From the NCBI RefSeq assembly GCF_954871325.1, contig NC_088775.1, positions 36,247,561-36,311,560 on the forward strand: DNA of 64,000 nt, read 5' to 3'. The position numbers and the translations under genes are program-made. The notes below the pieces were generated by a model, which was given only the letters and a program-made list of their open reading frames with translations, was not told the DNA's origin and ran no database searches. Below, piece by piece: positions 11,112 through 23,330 of this stretch (positions are counted from its first letter, which is position 1; the number at the start of each line of letters is the position of its first letter). Source of the stretch: Gordionus sp. m RMFG-2023 (Eukaryota > Nematomorpha > Gordioida > Chordodea > Parachordodidae).

Positions 11112-13712
11112 TTTAATAATATTATAAAAACATCATTCATTTGGCAGCCATTTGCAATGATACAACATTCATTTTAATAAACCTATAATAATTTTAACGT
11201 TAAATATTTTATTGTATTTATGAAATTGTTTTATATTTTATTCAAATCGCATATAAATTGCAAGATAACATTTTCAAAAAGATATAATATAAAAATAATT
11301 AATTATTTTTTAATAATTCATATTTTAATGGATGTAGAAAATAAATATATATATATTAAACAATTTTTATAATAATATATAATAAATAAGAAAATAAAGT
11401 AACAAAAAATTTTACCAAGATAATGCATTCTTAAAAATTTGGTTTGTATATCTTTTTACATAACAAAAATAGCGGCTTAATTTAACAGAATATGAATATA
11501 CATTTTATAATATAAAATAACATAAATTTAAAATTCATGTAAAAGTTTTTTTGATCAGGAAAAATGTATCTTTTCCATATGTATAAGCATTAATTATATA
11601 TATTTTTTTACTATTTTTTAACTTACAGATATAATGTTAATATATCCGACTTTTTTTTTCTATTATTTTTATTCCTGATCACTTTATCAGCATATAAAAA
11701 TAGGTAGCTTTGAATTATATATTTTTTAAATTACCTATGTTATTAATTAATAAAAAAAAAAGTAAGTGGACCCATACAGTAAAAAGATAATTTTTTAAAT
11801 AGCATATGCTCTTAGTGATTTACAAATATTAATTAAACTATAGTTCCTAGATAGAAAAACATTTTATTTTACCATTTTGAGAGAAAAGAAAGCTTAAATT
11901 TAAAAATAAATATGATAATAAGTTGATATATAATAGTTTTAGGCCATAATTTTTTTTCATTATATAAAACATAATTTCTTATTTTTATATAAACTTTTAT
12001 GTATTCATGAATTATAGGGGTTATTTTTATTTTTTTTAAATTTTGTAATTTATCAATTCTTTCAAAAATATTAAAAAACTTTTATAAAAATTTTAAATTG
12101 ATATCATTTTATGAATCCCGGAAAAAAACCCCGAAATTTTTTCGAATTTACTTAAGATCTAATAATATCGGTAATTTGGATTTAATAAGGTATAGACAAA
12201 TTAGTATTTTAGAAAAAAATATTATAAAATAATGATTTATCAATAAAATAAACAGATCTTATTGCAAATTTTGTCTACTTAAGGATGGATATTGTATTTA
12301 TTACTATAGCAAAAATTTTTACGAAAATAAGTAATACATGGGTTATTTTATTTCCCAGTACCAATTTGAACATCAGCATTTTTTCTTGTTTAAGCACTGC
12401 GATTTTGTTTTCAGTGTCCAACTACCTACACGCCATCGTTCAAGTTTGGTTTCATCGGCAGCCACCTCGCATTTAATTTTTTTAATCAATACCCAGATTG
12501 ATGGGTGTTTATTCCCAACCAGATTAGAAAAACGATGATTCAAACCTTCGCATTGATTATTTATGAGTTATTATTTGGATAGAGTGCTCTGATTCAAGTT
12601 TTCGGAGGAAATCGAGGCCTCGACCTGTCTGGGATTGTGAATTGCTTCTTGTGACCTCCCTTGATACTCCATTGATGTAATTTTTATCGAAATATTCAAG
12701 AATATTCTTACCATTGCTTGGAGTAACCGATCTAAGGAATGACATTGCATTGCCCATATCACATAAAGGAACAAATGCTAAGCCGTCCATCATGCCACAA
12801 AAGAAGCTTAGGGCTTCATCGGTTCTGTATTGGCTTTCCAGACCTAGCTTTTGAATTTTTCTGCGGGTACTTTGACACAAATGGTAAAAGCATCCTCTGA
12901 TTATGATGTGATCCCCTAATTGAAAAAATAAATATAAATAATTATACATATTAATAATCATACCAATGACAGTTTTAACCGCGCTCATAGCAGACTTTTC
13001 GAAATCCATGTATATATATAATGGATCCGGAAATAAATCCCGTTCTTGACATTTAGACATTATTACTTCGAATATTTTTTCGTAATTAGTTTGTGTTTTT
13101 TTGGAGTTTAATAGCTGTTAATGATTGTGGCATTCGCTTATAAAATTATTTATCAATATGAATTATTGCTAGGTTATACTAAAAAAATTAAGTGAAAATT
13201 GAGAAGAAAAAATTGAGAAAAGGTCAGAAAAATAAAGATTAACAATGACTTAAAGCAAAAATAGGAAGAAAATAATAAATTGAGAAAAAATTTAAGAAAA
13301 ATTGACAAGAAAAAATTTTTAAAATAACGATTTTCTTTTTTTTAAATTTTTTTTCCTATTACCTCATTTTATATTATAAAATATTATACTCATATTCTGT
13401 TATAAATTAAACCGCTATTTTTGTTGTATAAAAATATACAAATAAAATATTTAAAAATGTTCCATCCATCTTATTACTTTATTTTCTTATTATATGTTAT
13501 TATTATAAAAATTGTTTAATAAATATAATTTATTTTTTATATTCATTTATATATGGATTTTTAAACAATAGTAAATTATTTGTATATTATATCTTTTTGA
13601 AAAATTTTATACCTTGCAATTTATAGTTAAATACAATGAAATTGAATGATTTTTGCAAATGGCGATTGTTTTAATGACGTTTTTTGTAATATAAGTCTAT
13701 GACTGATCTATT
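11112..13712 (-). mobile_element. MULE (Mutator-like) element with long terminal inverted repeats
   Basis: About 450 bp at the left (ATTGCAAGATAACATTTTCA ... AAAATAGCGGCTTAATTTAA, 11150-11510) recurs inverted at the right (AAATTAAACCGCTATTTTTG ... ACCTTGCAATTTATAG, 13390-13690). They enclose a mutator transposase remnant on the minus strand. Termini are placed approximately; CTATTTAAT at 11109-11117 and CTATTTAAA near 13708-13716 may be the remains of a 9-bp target duplication. Arms have diverged noticeably, so the insertion is not recent. Confidence 0.75.
12380..13060 (-). pseudogene. MULE transposase remnant
   Basis: The minus-strand peptide has MDFEKSAMSAVKTVIG, then GCFYHLCQSTRRKIQKLGL and GLAFVPLCDMGNAM, the conserved catalytic block of Mutator-family transposases (C/D-x2-H motif as CFYH). 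A 48-bp intron at 12963-12916 (gtatga to aattag) has no stop and is a multiple of three, so it is hidden inside the ORF as an AT-rich insertion; splicing gives VIGDHI. After 12557 the protein continues in another frame (CEGLNHRFSNLVGNKHPSIW, 12555-12480), so at least one frameshift is present. The N-terminal DNA-binding part is absent. Confidence 0.75.
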
Positions 13713-13984
13713 TAAATTTTTTTATTAGTAGACAGAACACACTACCAGCTAAGTCAATAGCCATAAATTTTGTTAAGAAACCTAAAAAAATTAACAAAAC
13801 TTATAAATATCAGCTTCAAAACATCTTATAAAAATATAATTTAAATCACAAGATCCTTGAATGTATGGCAAAAAAATTCATGGAATATATTAATTTCGAT
13901 AATGACTGACAGTATTCTCATAATGTAAATAATTTCTCTTAACAGATGTATTAACTTTAGTGTTGTTAATTTGCTTGGTAGTAA

Positions 13985-14095
13985 AATTTACGACCCAATT
14001 TGGTGCTCAGGCTTGTTCTGAGCACGAACCCGGAGCACAGACCCGTAGTTTAGACCCAGAGTTCCAACCCGTGGTTTAGACTCGGGGTTCTGGTT
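13985..14095. repeat. GC-rich hairpin and two-copy tandem motif
   Basis: GTGCTCAG and CTGAGCAC at about 14000-14025 form a perfect 8-bp stem with a short loop. It is followed by two copies of an approximately 29-bp motif (ACCCGTAGTTTAGACCCAGA, ACCCGTGGTTTAGACTCGGG). The block is far richer in G+C than its surroundings. No coding or RNA family is recognised. Confidence 0.6.
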
Positions 14096-14257
14096 AATAA
14101 TGTTATTCCATATAGTTCAAATAAAAATTATTTACCAAAAGTATAGAAACAGCAAAATGCAATGGCATTTTCTGGGGTTAGATAGTAAAGCCCTACAAGC
14201 AACTCAGCTTAGGGTTAAAAAAATTTTAAACGAGGACACCTAGGGCTTTGAAATACT

Positions 14258-14480
14258 TAGTGTGTTAAACGGCTCGTATTGAGCCAATTTTTAAAAATAA
14301 ATAACTCAATATTTTATCCAGAAAAATATTACCTAAGTCTGAAGATTCAGCTCATAGAAAGAACAAAGGTCTAGACATATATTATCGAAATCTCGAGACT
14401 TAGGCAATATTTTTTCTGGCTAAAATATTGAGTTAGCCGTTTTTAAAAATCGTCTCAAAACGAGCCGTTTAAGAACACTA
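14258..14480. mobile_element. hAT-type MITE with target duplication
   Basis: The ends TAGTGTGTTAAACGGCTC and, inverted, TAGTGTTCTTAAACGGCTC extend as terminal inverted repeats of about 80 bp (both continue AACTCAATATTTTA). GAAATACT (14250-14257) and GAAATACC (14481-14488) are an 8-bp target duplication with one mismatch. No ORF. Relatives occur near 18413-18500, 52618-52632 with 55175-55426, 47800-47835, 58955-59055 and 60880-61050. Confidence 0.85.
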
Positions 14481-14488
14481 GAAATACC

Positions 14489-15375
14489 AAAAAATAGGAT
14501 TAAAATGAGTTATTATGTTGGTTAGCTGAGCGATTATTTCCAGCTATACCATCCTAGTTCAGAATTAGATATGATTTTCTGTTTTTTAAACATGTATTGA
14601 TTTTTTTTCTAACTTTAGAAATGTATCTTAGACACGTGCATTTGATAACATTATTTCCTAAATTCGGCAAGATTGAGCTTGAATGGGATATTTAGAATAC
14701 TTTTGAATTTTTATTTATTAGGAAGGGTGGTTATACAAGCGTCTTTTTGTTTTGCCTATTCTGAAGTCAAAATATACAATATCTTAAATTTACACTTTTT
14801 ATATAGTTTGAGTAATTATTATAATTGGGTATGGCTAAATACATACTAACTCGGCTAAATCTAGGCGCTTACCAAAGAAAATCCGTTAACATTAAGGCAT
14901 TTTAATTTATATTAATTTCTTCCAAATTTGAGCCTCTAACTTTTTAAGATTAATCCCGAAAAGTCAGAGTGATAGTTTTCGGCTAAAAAACATAGTCAAG
15001 CCGATTTTTTAGCTTGCTAAAAATATATTTGGTTTGAAGAAGTTTAAAATTAAAATTGTTGTAAAATTAAAAAATAATTATTATAAGTTTTAATTTAAGC
15101 TAAAAATTTTTTTTCTCAACATTTTCTTTAAAGATTTTAAAAGTAAATTTGTTAATATTTTTATCTGATGGAGTTTTATTTTTAATTTAATCGCCAACAT
15201 GTTTCATTAAATCATCACAACAACTGAAAAATAATAATTAATAAACTTAACTTCTAAAATATAAAAAAAACGGAAATTTTATTTTTAATAATTCATTTTT
15301 AAATTATAGTGAAAGTTAAATTTAATAATAAAAATTTCTATATAAATAACTAAAAAAAATAATAATTAATTATAA
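14489..15375. other. no gene; AT-rich intron
   Basis: I see no coding region, RNA gene or complete repeat here. The sequence consists of A/T-rich stretches without long ORFs. Confidence 0.4.
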
Positions 15376-15379
15376 AAAA

Positions 15380-16110
15380 ACGCATGCTGATTGTTGAGGA
15401 TAATTATGGCAAAGTTTTAAAAATAACGAGTTCAAGAGATTTGTCGATATCTTAAACAAAGTGATAGAAAAATAGACATTGAAAGACAAATTATGGACCT
15501 GCTAATGGCTAACAATACCTTCACGGTTAAGGAAATAATTGCTGGTTCACCAAAAAATATTGGAACCATAAGGAATCAAAAATCTTCGATGGTCCAAAAA
15601 AAGAGCTGGCAAAGAATCGGATAGCAGATTGAAAAACATCTCCAGAGAAAGACTTTATTGACGAAACAGGCATCAATTTACATGTTGTAACTGTCTATTG
15701 TCTATGCCTGGGCACCACTCAATGTGAGACAATCAATAAAGGTTCCACCCTCAAAAGGGCGTGGAGTTATACATTATAAAATCATCGAAGGATCATATAA
15801 TGGTATATTATTCCGTGAGTCCTTAATGGAGATTATTAGCATGTTACCACCTGATGCCATTATAGTTATGGATAATGATTCAATACATTAAAGTAATCTA
15901 ATTGATGCCCATGGGGTCTTCAAAACCAAATAAAGGTTATTAATTCCCAGACCAAGCAGAAGGGAGCATGTAATAATAATCAATATAAATCAATTTATTC
16001 CATATGATTTTATAAATTTTTATAATCATATGCAACAGTATTTGGAGCTGGGCTATCGTGGACAACCAATTGACTAAAGTAATCTAATTATATAATAAAT
16101 TAAGATTAAC
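15380..16110 (+). pseudogene. Tc1/IS630-like transposase remnant
   Basis: Plus-strand peptides in different frames: FIDETGINLHVV near 15657, YAWAPLNVRQSIKVPPSKGR near 15700-15760, GVIHYKIIEGSYNGILFRES then IIVMDNDSIH near 15860-15890. FIDETG and VMDN-x-SIH are the first and second acidic motifs of the DDE_3 domain. An upstream helix-turn-helix-like stretch (LLMANNTFTVKEIIAGSP) precedes it. Stops and frameshifts are several. Terminal repeats were not identified. Confidence 0.65.
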
Positions 16111-17158
16111 TTTTAATTTTTTAATTAAATAGGTACTACATAGCAAGCAATTTCGTATGACTATAAACTACCATTTAAATATTTTATATAATCAATATTC
16201 ATGTATTAGTGTAATTATAAATATATTTCTTATTATATTATGTTTATATGTTATATATGAATTGAATAAAATATTAAATTAAATTTATATCTCAAATATG
16301 ATAAAATAAATTGGGAGAAAAAAAAATTAAATTTTTAAGAAACAATAATAAAAGTTCAACCAACCATTAACAACACTAATTAACTTCGAAAGAGGTATTT
16401 TGATCATTATTACATTGAAAAAGAAATTGTAAAAATCTGGAGAATTCACATTACAATGAAATGTTGTTTATTCTTTATATTCGACTTAAGAAAGTATTAA
16501 TGATTAAATATCAAACCAACTAATATTTAGCTTTCCATACAAATCTTGAGTAGTGGAGATCCTAATATCGCATTTACTTTTTTTAGTGATAATTCATATC
16601 CTAATCTTCAATTAACTTGTTGATGTAATCAGTTACTATCGAATGAACGTTTTCCTTTTTTTGGCAGTTCAATTCAAAATTAGAAATAAGTTTGGACTAA
16701 AAAACAAAATAAATATTTTAATGATAAAATTTTAAATTTAATTTTTTATTGTTGAAATTTATATTTAAAAAAAAACTAGTTATATATTTGAGTATTGTTT
16801 GTTAGTGTTACAAATATAAAATATAAGTTGATGAAAAAAATTTATAATTAAATTATAAAGTTTAGGAAAGATATTAAATTTTACTTATAAAATTGCTAGA
16901 ATAACTTTAAATAATATTCAAAAGGTATAAATCCCTAGTAGAATGTCAATGAGCATTCTCAAAAAAAAAATTTCATAAATCTCAAGATTTTTTATTTTTA
17001 AATGTATCAAACTCTGAACGACACTTTATTGTATTCGTTTCTATTCAATTTAAATAAGCCTAGTTCATTTGCTAAGACAAAATTAAACGTGAAATTATTA
17101 TAAGAGTGACATAGGTCTTCATAGTATATTCAGATAAAAATATCGTAATATAAAATAC
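16111..17158. other. egh intron 3 adjoining exon 3; no gene seen
   Basis: AT-rich sequence with no ORF of interest and no clear repeat ends. It directly follows the exon 3 donor on the minus strand. Confidence 0.4.
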
Positions 17159-17893
17159 TCTCAGGGCAATCAATGTTGCTGAAAACGCGATCACGATCAC
17201 TTAACGTCATAGCAGAAGCATTAGTAGGGACAGTTGGCCCCGCACAGCAAAAAGATGTGATGGCCCCAAAGGCATACATATACACAGTGGTGCCAGATAT
17301 AAAGGCAGTGAGGACGCGGAGCAGACGTGGAACTTTTAGAGGCCATAGCTGATTGATGAGCACTTCATTAAGCAGGATAACAGGCATGAGTATCCAAGCG
17401 TACACAAAAAGGGCAAGGCATAACTTGCTGCTCCAGATCGGGATCTCGGGGCACTTATGAACAACGAGGTAGATACCCTGAAGCCAACGCTTGCGTTGCT
17501 TCAGAAAGTCGCCTACGGTAAAGGGCGATTTCTCCCACATCTCCCCATCTACAAAATCGAACCAGAAATTAAGGGTTCTGTCTGTACGATCTGCGCTCAC
17601 TCCCGTTTTCGATATCAGGTGGCGGCGATGTTCAGCAGAGGTAGACTGGAGACGGATGGCAGTCATTGCGAAATAGCAATCCTCTGCGATGCTACCATGC
17701 GGTCCTACGTCAAAGGTAACACATCTTTCGGCGGCAGCTCTAGTGACTACAAAGCTCCCTTTCCAGTTAAAAAGCGGCTTAGAGAAGAATTTTAGTTGGA
17801 AACGGTTCTTACCCATATCGTCAGCTACGCGAAACGTGTCGGCCAGCGTGGTGAGCCAATTCACGACGCCATCGCGAGAATAAGTTATGAGGC
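17159..17893 (-). CDS. egh: egghead exon 3: catalytic domain and membrane segments
   Basis: Codes for about residues 323-568. It begins GLITYSRDGVVNWLTTLADT after acceptor acaaag|GCC and contains GSFVVT, SIAEDCYFAM (catalytic Asp about 394), GEMWEKSPFT and QRKRWLQG (about 455-459), the QxxRW signature of family GT2, then hydrophobic membrane segments ending MYAFGAITSF. Relative to insects there is an insert of about 28 residues between FAMTAIR and FDFVDGEMWEKSP, in frame and without consensus intron ends. After AITSF the frame stays open for about 35 residues with no insect counterpart; I chose the donor GAGA|gtattt because its phase fits exon 4, but an earlier GT is possible. Three ORFs on the plus strand over this exon are shadows. 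Confidence 0.88.
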
Positions 17894-18775
17894 CTTTGTC
17901 GAGTGGTAATTTTTTTTTAAAAAAAGGATAAATAAAATGCATCTGGGCTCAAATTAATCTAAATTAAGCATACATACCAATAATAAACTGAAAATTGTTT
18001 GAGGTTGAAAATAAGACTGAATTAATAAATACATTCAGACATTACGATGGAAATATGTCGAATTTAAGCAACAATATTTGTTTAGAAAAGTTGAACTTAT
18101 AATATTTTATCGCTAAAGCTGAAAATGAAAAGATGTATTAAAATAAAATAAACATTTTTTTTTCATATTCGGCAAAAATTGAGGAACTAATTTGTTTTTT
18201 AACAATGCCAAAACTAAAAGTCAAAAAGTGAAATAACTTCCATAAAGTTGAGAATAATAAATTGAATCAAATATAGAGCGCGATAGAAACCATAAACAAC
18301 TTCCGCCAACAACATTTTGTAAATTCCGATAAATATAATGTCTCCAGGTCAAAATAATTTGGTAAAATAAATTTAGTGTAATAATAAAATAATCAATGAT
18401 GTCGTTTATAGTAGGTGGTTATGCAAAATAGCTCCATTTAAGCCGATTTTTAAAATAACTCAATATTTAAACCAGAAAAGTATTGTCTAATCCTCGAAGG
18501 GAATAGATGTCCAAACCTTTGGAGTATGTGAGAGGAGTACAGTTTTTTTTAAAAAAAAATGCTCTAAGAGGCGTTCAAAACAAAAGCTTATATAATAACA
18601 TAGGGAACGTTCTCTTAAACTAAAAACGAGGAACGCGAATACTTTTTGAAGACTTTAAAGGCGCAGTTATTTTTAATTAACAATTTTTTCTAATATATTT
18701 TTTTTTGAAAAAATAAACGATTAAATATTAAAAATAAACAAATTAAATTTACCGATGATAAAAATTAAATAAGCC
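17894..18775. other. egh intron 2; MITE fragment only
   Basis: About 18413-18500 (GGTTATGCAAAATAGCTCC ... CAATATTTAAACCAGAAAAG) is the left half of the MITE family complete at 14258-14480. The rest shows no feature. Confidence 0.4.
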
Positions 18776-20456
18776 AAGGTGAACCATGCCACCATCTTAT
18801 TATAAATATAAAAAAAAATTTTGAACGTAAATTATTCGTCTTAACTTATAATTTTTTTTTTTTAATTTATTTATAAATTTAGCCTCCTAACATTTATATT
18901 TTTGGAGATATAGGGTTTAAAGTTGATAAAATGACGAATTAAACCATACTATTCTTAAAAACGAAATAATTATAAATAACAAAAAAAAATTTGATTTCAG
19001 TGACCATTTTATTTAATATATATGAATTAAAAACGATTTTTGAAAATAATCATTGGGGGTATCAATCTTGCTGGATATATTTAAATAGGTAAAAAAAATG
19101 AGAAATCCGATTATTTTAGCTCGCTAAGACACATCTCAAGATACAGAGCCTCAAAAGTGCGAAAAATAATTATTTTCATTTCGCGCCTGTTAAAAATAAA
19201 TTGACAATCTATCAAAAATTATTTAAGGCAAAAATAATAAATACAACATTTTCAGGTAAAAAAAATCTTTAAAGGTCAATCGAAAGAGAGAAAAAATTTG
19301 GGTCATTTTGAGTCTTTAATCTTCAGTTTACGTTTATGTCTTGACGCATGTTTTTAAGCATTTCTTTTCATACGAAGTTAAAACCCTACCGACGCATCAG
19401 CTTTTCTAGAAGATGCATTTTTATCAAAAAATCAAATTATTTGCATAAAATAGATGACGCTATATGAAATTATAGATTGTGGTTAAAATTTTGTTGCTAA
19501 CATACCAATAACAGAATATTTTCATTTTATTACTAAAATATTTCAAATTTCTATTAAAATGTACCAATTAAATAGAGGGGCAGTGTGCCCCTTGACCATC
19601 TTAATAATGTATTGAAAATAATAAATTTCTTTCGTATAATTTTTTTATTAATCATTTTTATCAATAATATGGTAATATAGATAATCGAATTCATTTCACT
19701 ATTTAAAATATATTTGAAGCAAAATAGAGTTAGAAATATAAATAATTATATATTTAAGCAAATAAATTTAAACGATGAATAGTTTTAATTGTCTCACCTT
19801 TATGTAAAGTATATGTTCGTTCGGTAGCAGTTGTGCTTTATGTATCCACAATTTGTCAACTAATACCGTTTTTCGGAATTTTTTCTAAAAAGGCCCATCT
19901 AACATTGATTGTCATAGATAAATGTCATATATCTATTTATTCTTTCATATATTAGATTAGTATTAATATTCAAATGAAGTGTTTTGTTTAATATTTGCGA
20001 TTCTTATGAATTTGAATAAAATTTAGCTCCAATTTTATCTCGAGAAATTGAATAAATTAAATAGAGGATTAAATATTTTTGGAATAAGTGAAGGGCAATT
20101 GCATTATGCGTGAGGGATTGCGATATTATTACGTAACATAAATGATTTAAATTATTAAGTATCTTCGAAATCACAAAATGAATGGTAACTTACGCTTTTC
20201 AAAAATCGTCATTTTTCACACTTTTGAGACTCTGTATCTTGGAAAGCAGGTGTGCTAGCGAGCTAAAATAACGAATTCCTTATTTTTTTACTGATTTTGA
20301 TAATTCCAGCAATTATTAAAATATCTCCAAAAATATCAATGCTAGGAGGTTAAATTTTTGCCTATTTTTTATTACGTTAACCTTTTTGCTTACCAAATTT
20401 TAAAAAAATCGAAGGGGGTTGGGCCGAATCGTAATTGATTTGTCATGGAATGACCC
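18776..20456. mobile_element. old non-coding copy of the long-TIR element family
   Basis: Right end ATTTGTCATGGAATGACCC is identical in type to the end of the element at 33059-37998, and the left side carries the matching sub-terminal words (CCTCCTAACATTTATATTTT, ATGACGAATTAAACCATA). Internal inverted matches such as TTTTAGCTCGCTAAGACACA against its partner near 20240-20275 show that both arms are long. No transposase remains between them, so this is a non-autonomous or deleted copy and clearly older. Confidence 0.75.
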
Positions 20457-20466
20457 AACAATATAA

Positions 20467-21125
20467 TCAATGTACCCTTGAAATTTTTAGCCCCCCCTCA
20501 GCTGATAAAAAAATGTCTAAGCTGCCCGGCCCGTAATTATTATTTCTTTGTGAAGGGAAAAAATCATAAATTTGCATTATTTTAAGAGTTAATTTTTTTG
20601 CTAGATTCCGAGCCCGTCGCATAAGTTGATCGGCCTGAAAAATTATTTTAAAGTTTTTCGGGCCGGTCTTTTTTGCGGGATCTCTAATACAATATAATCC
20701 TGTAGTAAATTTCTCCTTAAGAATTTTGAGATAATAATAACTTAATTGGCAAATTGTAAATGGGAATCTCGTATAAACGGTCTGTCCAAACAACAATTTT
20801 ATATTGATGAATAATATATTACTTTTGCCCTCCAAAATTTAATTTTATTCCAACATATTTAAAAAAATTATACTATATCATTCATTCACTTAGGTCATTA
20901 CAATTTCATTTATTAACAGAATATTAAAGTCGGACGCGGCCCGCAGAAACTTTTGAAAGGGTGTTCGGTCAAGCCCGTGAAATAATTTTGAACAAGTTGC
21001 CCGGCTCAGCGGGTAATAATTTTCTATGAAGGAAAAAGACATAAATTTGCTTGATTCTAAGCTTAAAAAATTAGCGAACTTCCTGCTCATAAAAGTATTT
21101 AGCACAAGTTGTTCTGCCCGGGATT
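20467..21125. repeat. diverged direct duplication of GGCCCG-rich sequence
   Basis: The stretch from about 20525 (CCCGGCCCGTAATTATTATT, later CATAAATTTGCATTATTTTA) recurs in diverged form at about 20998 (CCCGGCTCAGCGGGTAATAA, later CATAAATTTGCTTGATTCTA). The GGCCGGTC and GGGATCTCTAA words near 20665-20690 look like the end of a hAT-type MITE. The two ORFs on the minus strand here show no protein homology I recognise and I do not call them genes. Confidence 0.5.
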
Positions 21126-21827
21126 AGTTTTACAGCTGGTGGAGGTTTAATAAATTTCATCCCATTCTATTCTTGCATATAAAAAAATCCAAAATCTTTG
21201 CGATATTTTCCCTTGAAACTTTAGACAATATTATTCAAATAAATTTTCAGGAATAATTGAAATGATTGTTTTTACAGGTTTGCGTGGTCATGAATATTCT
21301 GTTATTCAAAATGAACTTGCAACTTTGAATTAGATTTCTTAATTAATCCTTAAAACAATGGAAAATGACAAGCATCTTTCGTTTTAAAAAGAATGCAGCG
21401 TATAAAAACAACGTTATTATTTTGTTAGGCAGCGCTGCGGTTATTTTTTTGAGTAAGTCTACAGCACTATTTTTCTTAAACTGAAGTTTCTAAGATATCG
21501 TATATTTGGAATATACTTTAGTGCATACAAATGTGAAACACATTATATTTATTAAAACCATTTATGATGTACTTTATTTAAATATTTTTTGACCATTTTT
21601 TTACATTATTTATGATGTGCTTATTTTTAGCCTAAAGCAAACTAAAGAGTCAGTTACAAAAAATCATTAATTATTTCTGATAAAATTTAGTTTACTGACA
21701 AATATTACTTAAAATTTTTAAATACAAATTATACTGAAAAATAATTTAAATCCTAGCTATTTAACTAGAAATTGACAAAATTATGCTAAGAAATACTGAT
21801 CACTTTTAATAAAATATTGATAAATAG
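21126..21827. other. no gene; AT-rich intron 2
   Basis: Nothing recognisable between the repeat block and the hAT element. Confidence 0.4.
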
Positions 21828-23212
21828 CAGGGATGTGAACCCGACCCTCGTATTTTGCTGAACCCGAACCCTTTTTAAAAGTGGAGGGTCCAAGGGTTCT
21901 AGGCGTCATAAAAAATTTAAAAATAAAATATTTTTTGAAAAATAATTTAAATTTTTTAAAATTTTATTAACTTTTTTTTGTGGAATCATTGAATTTATCT
22001 TCGCGTTTTTCTTTCAATTTTCTTCCTGGACTTCCATTTTATTTAGAAATTGATATCATTAGTGTAAGTAATAATATTTTATTATGTAAATTTTTTAATA
22101 GGCCATGTTATAGTTGATTATTTTTATAGTGAATTGTGTAATAATATTTTAATTTAAATGATAAAGCACAACACTTTGGTCCTCAATTTGTATGATGCTA
22201 AAACGATTATTAAGTTTGAAAGATTTGTAATGATTTTATTATAGGAGCATATGCAGTTATTTTGTCAGAAGATGATCGAATAAAGGACCTTACTAGTGTA
22301 TTAGTTCCTTTAAAAATAACAATATTAAGATTACAATCAAAACAATTATATTTATTTGATTTTTATGGCATATGGATTAGATGCTGATTAGATTTAGAAA
22401 AATTTACATTCCTTTTTATACGAAATATTAGAAAACATGAAAATTCGAGGCAACAAAATTTGCAAAATAGTGTTGTATACCCTTCTATATATTTAGTAAC
22501 TTGATATCAAGTTTTATTGTGTATTGAGCAAAAACAAATGGCTAAAGACCATCTTAAGGATTTATGGCATACGCAACTATTATTTACAATATATTAGAGG
22601 CTACGACAATACTTACTGGTTGTAGTGATAATAATAATAATGATAGCAACATTGATGATCTTGAAATTTTACTTTTGAGAAAAATATCAAATTATCATCA
22701 GATAGAAAGGAGGATCAAAAAATGCCTATTGCATCTTTAATAGTAAAGTCCTCAGAAGTTAAGAGATAAGGATATAAATATTTTAAAATTCTGGGAAGAA
22801 AATTCTTCAATATATCCAGAATTATATATCTTATCTAGAATTTTCATGACTGTACCGGCAACATAAGTACAATAATTTTATAAAGATAACTATCTATTTT
22901 AAGTAAGGGTAGAACGTGAATTTTCATCTATAAAATATATATTGTCTACTTTAAGTGAAAATCTCAAGGATGATATTTTAGAAGATATTATGATTGTGCG
23001 ATTGAATAAAACATTTAAAATATAAATTATTTCATTTTTAAATTTTCATTTGTAAATTATGAATATATATATTGAAGTATAATAATAATGAAAAAAAAAT
23101 CTTATTTTAAGTTATTATTTTTATGTTCCCTGAACCCGGACCCGGGTCCTTTTCAAATTTATTCCTGTACCCGAACCCGGACACTTTTTTTGCCTAAGGG
23201 TTCACATCCCTG
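21828..23212 (+). mobile_element. hAT element relic (CAGGGATGTGAACCC ends)
   Basis: Terminal inverted repeats CAGGGATGTGAACCC at the left and GGGTTCACATCCCTG at the right; sub-terminal CCCGAACCC and GGACCCGGG words accompany both. It encloses a decayed hAT transposase on the plus strand. A clean 8-bp target duplication is not seen (flanks ATAAATAG and ATAGTCGC). Confidence 0.8.
22210..23025 (+). pseudogene. hAT transposase remnant
   Basis: Pieces in several plus-strand frames: DDRIKDLTSVLVPLKITILR near 22270, DFYGIWIRC near 22358, then ILKFWEENSSIYPELYILSR near 22780 and VEREFSSIKYILSTLSENLK near 22912. The last two are the C-terminal hAT dimerisation region. The BED finger and most of the catalytic domain are missing or unrecognisable, and stops are frequent. 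Confidence 0.7.
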
Positions 23213-23330
23213 ATAGTCGCCATTATTTTTCGAATAGAAATAATCTTCGTAATAAACACTATTAGATCATATTTCCACCACGAACAAAAAAAATTTTTTA
23301 TTACATCAAAATAGGCTTATTGATATTTAC

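Noticed and set aside
17457-17883. Three ORFs on the plus strand
   Set aside because: They overlap egh exon 3 on the opposite strand and have no recognisable domain.
20467-21105. Two minus-strand ORFs
   Set aside because: They lie on diverged copies of one repeat and share no protein similarity with known families.
21820-23220. 8-bp target duplication for the hAT relic
   Set aside because: Flanks ATAAATAG and ATAGTCGC share only ATAG at the junctions; not convincing.
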